From an uncultured Eubacteriales bacterium (lineage in GTDB: Bacteria; Bacillota; Clostridia; Oscillospirales; Oscillospiraceae), in the NCBI GenBank assembly GCA_900549885.1, contig URQA01000025.1, forward strand, positions 1 to 24,424: a stretch of 24,424 nt of DNA, written 5' to 3'. The notes beneath the pieces are model-generated. The model saw nothing but the letters and a program-made list of their open reading frames with translations, was not told where the DNA came from and did no database searches. A program made the position numbers and the translations under genes. This document shows, piece by piece, positions 22,270-24,424 of the stretch (positions within the stretch are counted from its first letter, which is position 1; each line of letters starts with the position of its first letter).

Positions 22270-23025
22270 TCAAATGTCGGGATATCTGTACTGGATGGAC
22301 CGCTCCAGCAGCAGTGCGCCCCCGCCGTCATACAGCCGGATGGTCACCGGGACCGTGTTGTCGTAGATGTTCCCCAGCATGACCCGCTCCAGAAGGCTCT
22401 CCCAACTCCCGTCATCCTCCGAGCGCGCCTCGACCCTTCCCGACAGCACTCCCTCCCCCTCTGGCAGGAGCTCCACCGTGTAGGTCTGGTCGAAGTCGTA
22501 CCGCCGCCCGTTCAGGCTCCCGCTGCCCGCGAGGGTGAGCTCCGCCTCTCCCCGGCTCACTGCCGGGTCGTCGCAGAGCAGGAGCAGGTCCACATAACTC
22601 ACATCAAAAACGCCCCAGTCGGGCCTGGCCACGGTGAAGGTCACGTCCTCCTGCCGCTCCACATAAAGCGTCCTCCTGAGGTACCAGCCATACAGCGGAT
22701 CCGCATTTTGGGCGAACAGGCCGAAAAAGTACCCGTATCCCGTCCTGCCCATGATCGTGACCATATCCCCGTCCCGCCGCTCCAGCAGGATCTCCGACGG
22801 GCCCACCATGGCCTGCCGCTCCGCCTGGCGGAAGGCCCACTCCTTCGTCAGGAGATGGCCCCCCAGCAGCAGCCAGATGAGATATGCCCCAAAGACGATG
22901 CACACCAGGTTGCGGGCCACCCGCCAGGGCCGGGACAGGCGGGGGATCTTGGCCGTCACCTTGTCCCACAGCCGCCGCCATGCCGCCCCCAGGCTCTCTC
23001 TGCCCCGCCGCAGCTTCTCCATCAT
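22270..23025 (-). CDS. Uncharacterised single-pass membrane protein of the PadR operon
   Basis: I do not recognise a family for this 251-residue protein. Residues 1-40 are strongly basic with several Trp and Arg, followed by one membrane helix at about 41-60 (LVCIVFGAYLIWLLLGGHLL). The remaining ~190 residues look beta-rich and extracytoplasmic (WYLRRTLYVERQ, FDVSYVDLLLLCDDPAVS, VPVTIRLYDGGGALLLERSI). Either of two adjacent ATGs could start it; AGGAGGGGAG is 9 nt upstream of the first. The first ATG overlaps the upstream gene's stop by one base (TGATG), so translation is coupled, suggesting that the two products act together. There is a weak imperfect hairpin and T6 downstream (around 22233-22265) that may end the unit. 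Confidence 0.7.
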   Translation of the reverse strand: MMEKLRRGRESLGAAWRRLWDKVTAKIPRLSRPWRVARNLVCIVFGAYLIWLLLGGHLLTKEWAFRQAERQAMVGPSEILLERRDGDMVTIMGRTGYGYFFGLFAQNADPLYGWYLRRTLYVERQEDVTFTVARPDWGVFDVSYVDLLLLCDDPAVSRGEAELTLAGSGSLNGRRYDFDQTYTVELLPEGEGVLSGRVEARSEDDGSWESLLERVMLGNIYDNTVPVTIRLYDGGGALLLERSIQYRYPDI

Positions 23026-23873
23026 CAGCTCTCCCCTCCTGTCAGGTCGATGCGCAGGCGCACGTCCCTGCCGTCCCGGTCATAGCGCAGCTCGATCCAG
23101 CTGGCCGACCGGTCCACCTCGCTGATCGACGCCTCATATTCGCTGGTCCACAGGCCGGTGGCGTGGGCATTGCCGGTCAGGGAACGCTGGGTCTGCCAGG
23201 TGTAGATCACCTCTGGGTCATTAGAACTCCAATAGTAGTTCCCCAGGTCGTCCACGGCGTAGAAGTCCCGGAACGCGGCGCACCTCTCCGTGGAGGGCAG
23301 CAGGCTGGTGGCCCGCACGGTCAGGTACAGGGCGGTGTTCTCCTCCACAGCGTACTCATAGACCTCGCCCTCGTATTCCTCCCTGGCCACGAACGCCTCG
23401 TTAGCCCACACCGCGGCAGCGGGCACGGTGAAGGTATAGCCGTCGCTCTCGTCCCGGCACTCTGGCGACAGCTCCGTGATGGTGTAATGTTCCCGGTATC
23501 CGTCATAGCCGGGAAAGTCCAGCCACCAGCGCAGGTCGCTCTCCCCAAAGCCCACCCGCTGGGAGAACCCCAGGGACAGCCACACCGCCGCCACGACGCA
23601 TACGATCAGCACCCGCCGGGACCACAGCCACAGGTAGCCCAGCCAGGGCTTATGGACGGCGGCCAGCTGCCGCCCCACCTCGTCCGGGTCCCCCATGGAG
23701 GCCAGGGCCTGCTGTTCCGCCTCGTACACGGTTAGGTCTTTCTCCCGCAGGATGGCCTCCGCCTTGTCCTCCAGGTGGGCCAGCAGCTCTTCCTCCACCG
23801 CCGCCCGGTCCGGCTTGAAGCGGATGTGGGCGCAGGCCTGGAACGCCCAGCTCTTCCAGCTGATGTTGTCCAT
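23025..23873 (-). CDS. Permease-prefix (HAAS-like) domain membrane protein
   Basis: This 282-residue protein begins with a short alpha-helical domain (~residues 15-75: RAAVEEELLAHLEDKAEAIL, then AEQQALASMGDPDEVGRQLA). That pattern is the HAAS/permease-prefix domain which commonly sits beside PadR-type regulators. One membrane helix follows at about 82-103, then a ~180-residue extracytoplasmic domain rich in aromatic and acidic residues that I do not recognise. The family's prefix domain is thought to link to PadR signalling, but its mechanism is not settled. Unlike typical members, there is no multi-pass permease part. It starts 9 bp after the PadR stop codon and overlaps the next gene by one base. 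Confidence 0.75.
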   Translation of the reverse strand: MDNISWKSWAFQACAHIRFKPDRAAVEEELLAHLEDKAEAILREKDLTVYEAEQQALASMGDPDEVGRQLAAVHKPWLGYLWLWSRRVLIVCVVAAVWLSLGFSQRVGFGESDLRWWLDFPGYDGYREHYTITELSPECRDESDGYTFTVPAAAVWANEAFVAREEYEGEVYEYAVEENTALYLTVRATSLLPSTERCAAFRDFYAVDDLGNYYWSSNDPEVIYTWQTQRSLTGNAHATGLWTSEYEASISEVDRSASWIELRYDRDGRDVRLRIDLTGGES

Positions 23874-23882
23874 GGCCCCACC

Positions 23883-24227
23883 TCACGCCAGGGCGGGGGC
23901 ATCGCCGTATACCACTCCGTTCACCTTTTCTGTGAAGAAGCGCCATTCTTCCCGCTTTTCCTCCAGTCGCTTCAGGCCCTTCTTGGTGATGTGGTAATAC
24001 TTCCGTACCCGGCCTGTGGGGGCCTCCTTCTCGTAGGAGCGGACGCATTTCTCCTGTTCCAGCCCGTGGAGAATGGGGTACAGGGTGCCCTCCTTCAGTT
24101 CAAAGGTTTTGTCGCTGCGCCGGGACAGCTCGGCGATCATCTCATAACCGTACATGTCCCCGGTTTTCAGCAGGGACAGCACCAGCAGCGTGGTACTGCC
24201 GGACAGCAGGCTCTTGTCTACCTTCAT
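23883..24227 (-). CDS. PadR family transcriptional regulator
   Basis: The 114-residue protein is a short PadR of the s1 type: a winged helix-turn-helix (LLVLSLLKTGDMYGYEMIAE, then LKEGTLYPILHGLEQEKCV and the wing GRVRKYYHITKKGLKRLEEK), with a short C-terminal helix for dimerisation. Members of this group usually repress their own operon and respond to small molecules or membrane stress. AGGAGG lies 9 nt upstream of the ATG at 24227. It leads a three-gene operon whose promoter contains two identical-type palindromes, so autorepression is likely. Confidence 0.95.
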   Translation of the reverse strand: MKVDKSLLSGSTTLLVLSLLKTGDMYGYEMIAELSRRSDKTFELKEGTLYPILHGLEQEKCVRSYEKEAPTGRVRKYYHITKKGLKRLEEKREEWRFFTEKVNGVVYGDAPALA

Positions 24228-24321
24228 GGTTCATCCTCCTTTGATGATGTGTGGAGACGTCATATTTGCCGCAGGCGCTTCGGCATTCGCAGTTCCATTT
24301 CAGTATGGCGCGCCTCTTCAT

Positions 24322-24338
24322 ACCTTGATGATCTAGGT
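24322..24338. promoter_or_regulatory. PadR operator candidate 1 (over the transcription start)
   Basis: ACCTTGATGATCTAGGT fits the perfect palindrome ACCTNGATNATCNAGGT. It begins 2 bp downstream of the -10, covering +1. Confidence 0.75.
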
Positions 24339-24340
24339 AT

Positions 24341-24369
24341 ATTTTACCTCGATAATCTAGGTGTGTCAA
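24341..24369 (-). promoter_or_regulatory. Sigma-A promoter of the padR operon
   Basis: Minus-strand perfect TTGACA (24364-24369), a 17-bp spacer and TAAAAT (24341-24346). The spacer is almost fully occupied by operator copy 2. Confidence 0.9.
24346..24362. promoter_or_regulatory. PadR operator candidate 2 (between -35 and -10)
   Basis: ACCTCGATAATCTAGGT fits the same palindrome as copy 1, with a centre-to-centre distance of 24 bp. Its position would block RNA polymerase directly. Confidence 0.75.
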
Positions 24370-24387
24370 CACTGGGTTTCACAAAAC

Positions 24388-24424
24388 AAAAAAGCGCCGT
24401 GCAGTTCAAATTGAACTGCACGGC
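24388..24424 (-). terminator. Intrinsic terminator of a minus-strand gene beyond the window end
   Basis: Arms 24396-24409 and 24411-24424 form a perfect 14-bp inverted repeat around a single A (the real loop will open by 1-2 bp each side). In minus-strand RNA it is followed by GC and T6. The gene it ends is outside the window. The padR promoter starts about 20 bp further on. Confidence 0.85.

Overview
The window looks like a chromosomal segment from a GC-rich, strictly anaerobic gut-type member of the Clostridia (Oscillospiraceae-like; Flavonifractor, Lawsonibacter or Intestinimonas would fit). This is inferred from gene content: rubrerythrin, class III fructose-1,6-bisphosphatase, an Fe-S ene-reductase, DUF975, an SLH-domain protein, an ECF S component, and PadR paired with permease-prefix proteins. 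Strong AGGAGG Shine-Dalgarno sites and consensus sigma-A promoters agree. I saw no rRNA, tRNA, insertion sequence or CRISPR array.

Layout. 1-2100 (minus): a short-chain fatty acid transporter of the AtoE family, cut by the window start, behind its own consensus promoter, and a rubrerythrin. 2362-6188: a YheO/DauR-like PAS-HTH regulator (plus) faces a minus-strand operon ridA, class I/II aminotransferase, NhaC-type antiporter, with a shared bidirectional terminator between them. This reads as an amino acid or amine catabolism module. 6333-8715 (minus): DUF975 membrane protein and a eukaryote-type NADP isocitrate dehydrogenase. 8925-10952 (plus): a large FMN/Fe-S/FAD ene-reductase. 11285-17286 (plus): an operon of MacA-like adaptor, MacB-like ATPase, MacB-like permease and a secreted SLH-domain protein, behind a promoter with direct repeats and a palindrome. 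17618-18205 (plus): an ECF S component behind a strong promoter and a roughly 180-nt structured leader. 18338-19936 (minus): a triple-GNAT acetyltransferase. 20190-22181 (minus): class III fructose-1,6-bisphosphatase. 22270-24227 (minus): PadR regulator, a protein with a permease-prefix domain, and a second membrane protein, behind a promoter holding two copies of a 17-bp palindrome.

The most interesting signal is the leader of the triple-GNAT gene (19937-20060). It has a consensus promoter, a 13-codon ORF with its own Shine-Dalgarno, and a perfect hairpin that buries the GNAT Shine-Dalgarno. The 5' arm of that hairpin can also pair with the end of the small ORF. This is the architecture of a translational attenuator like those controlling erm and cat resistance genes, here in front of a three-domain acetyltransferase. 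The twin PadR operators, the exporter-SLH operon with a duplicated adaptor, and the unassigned ECF leader also merit a second look.
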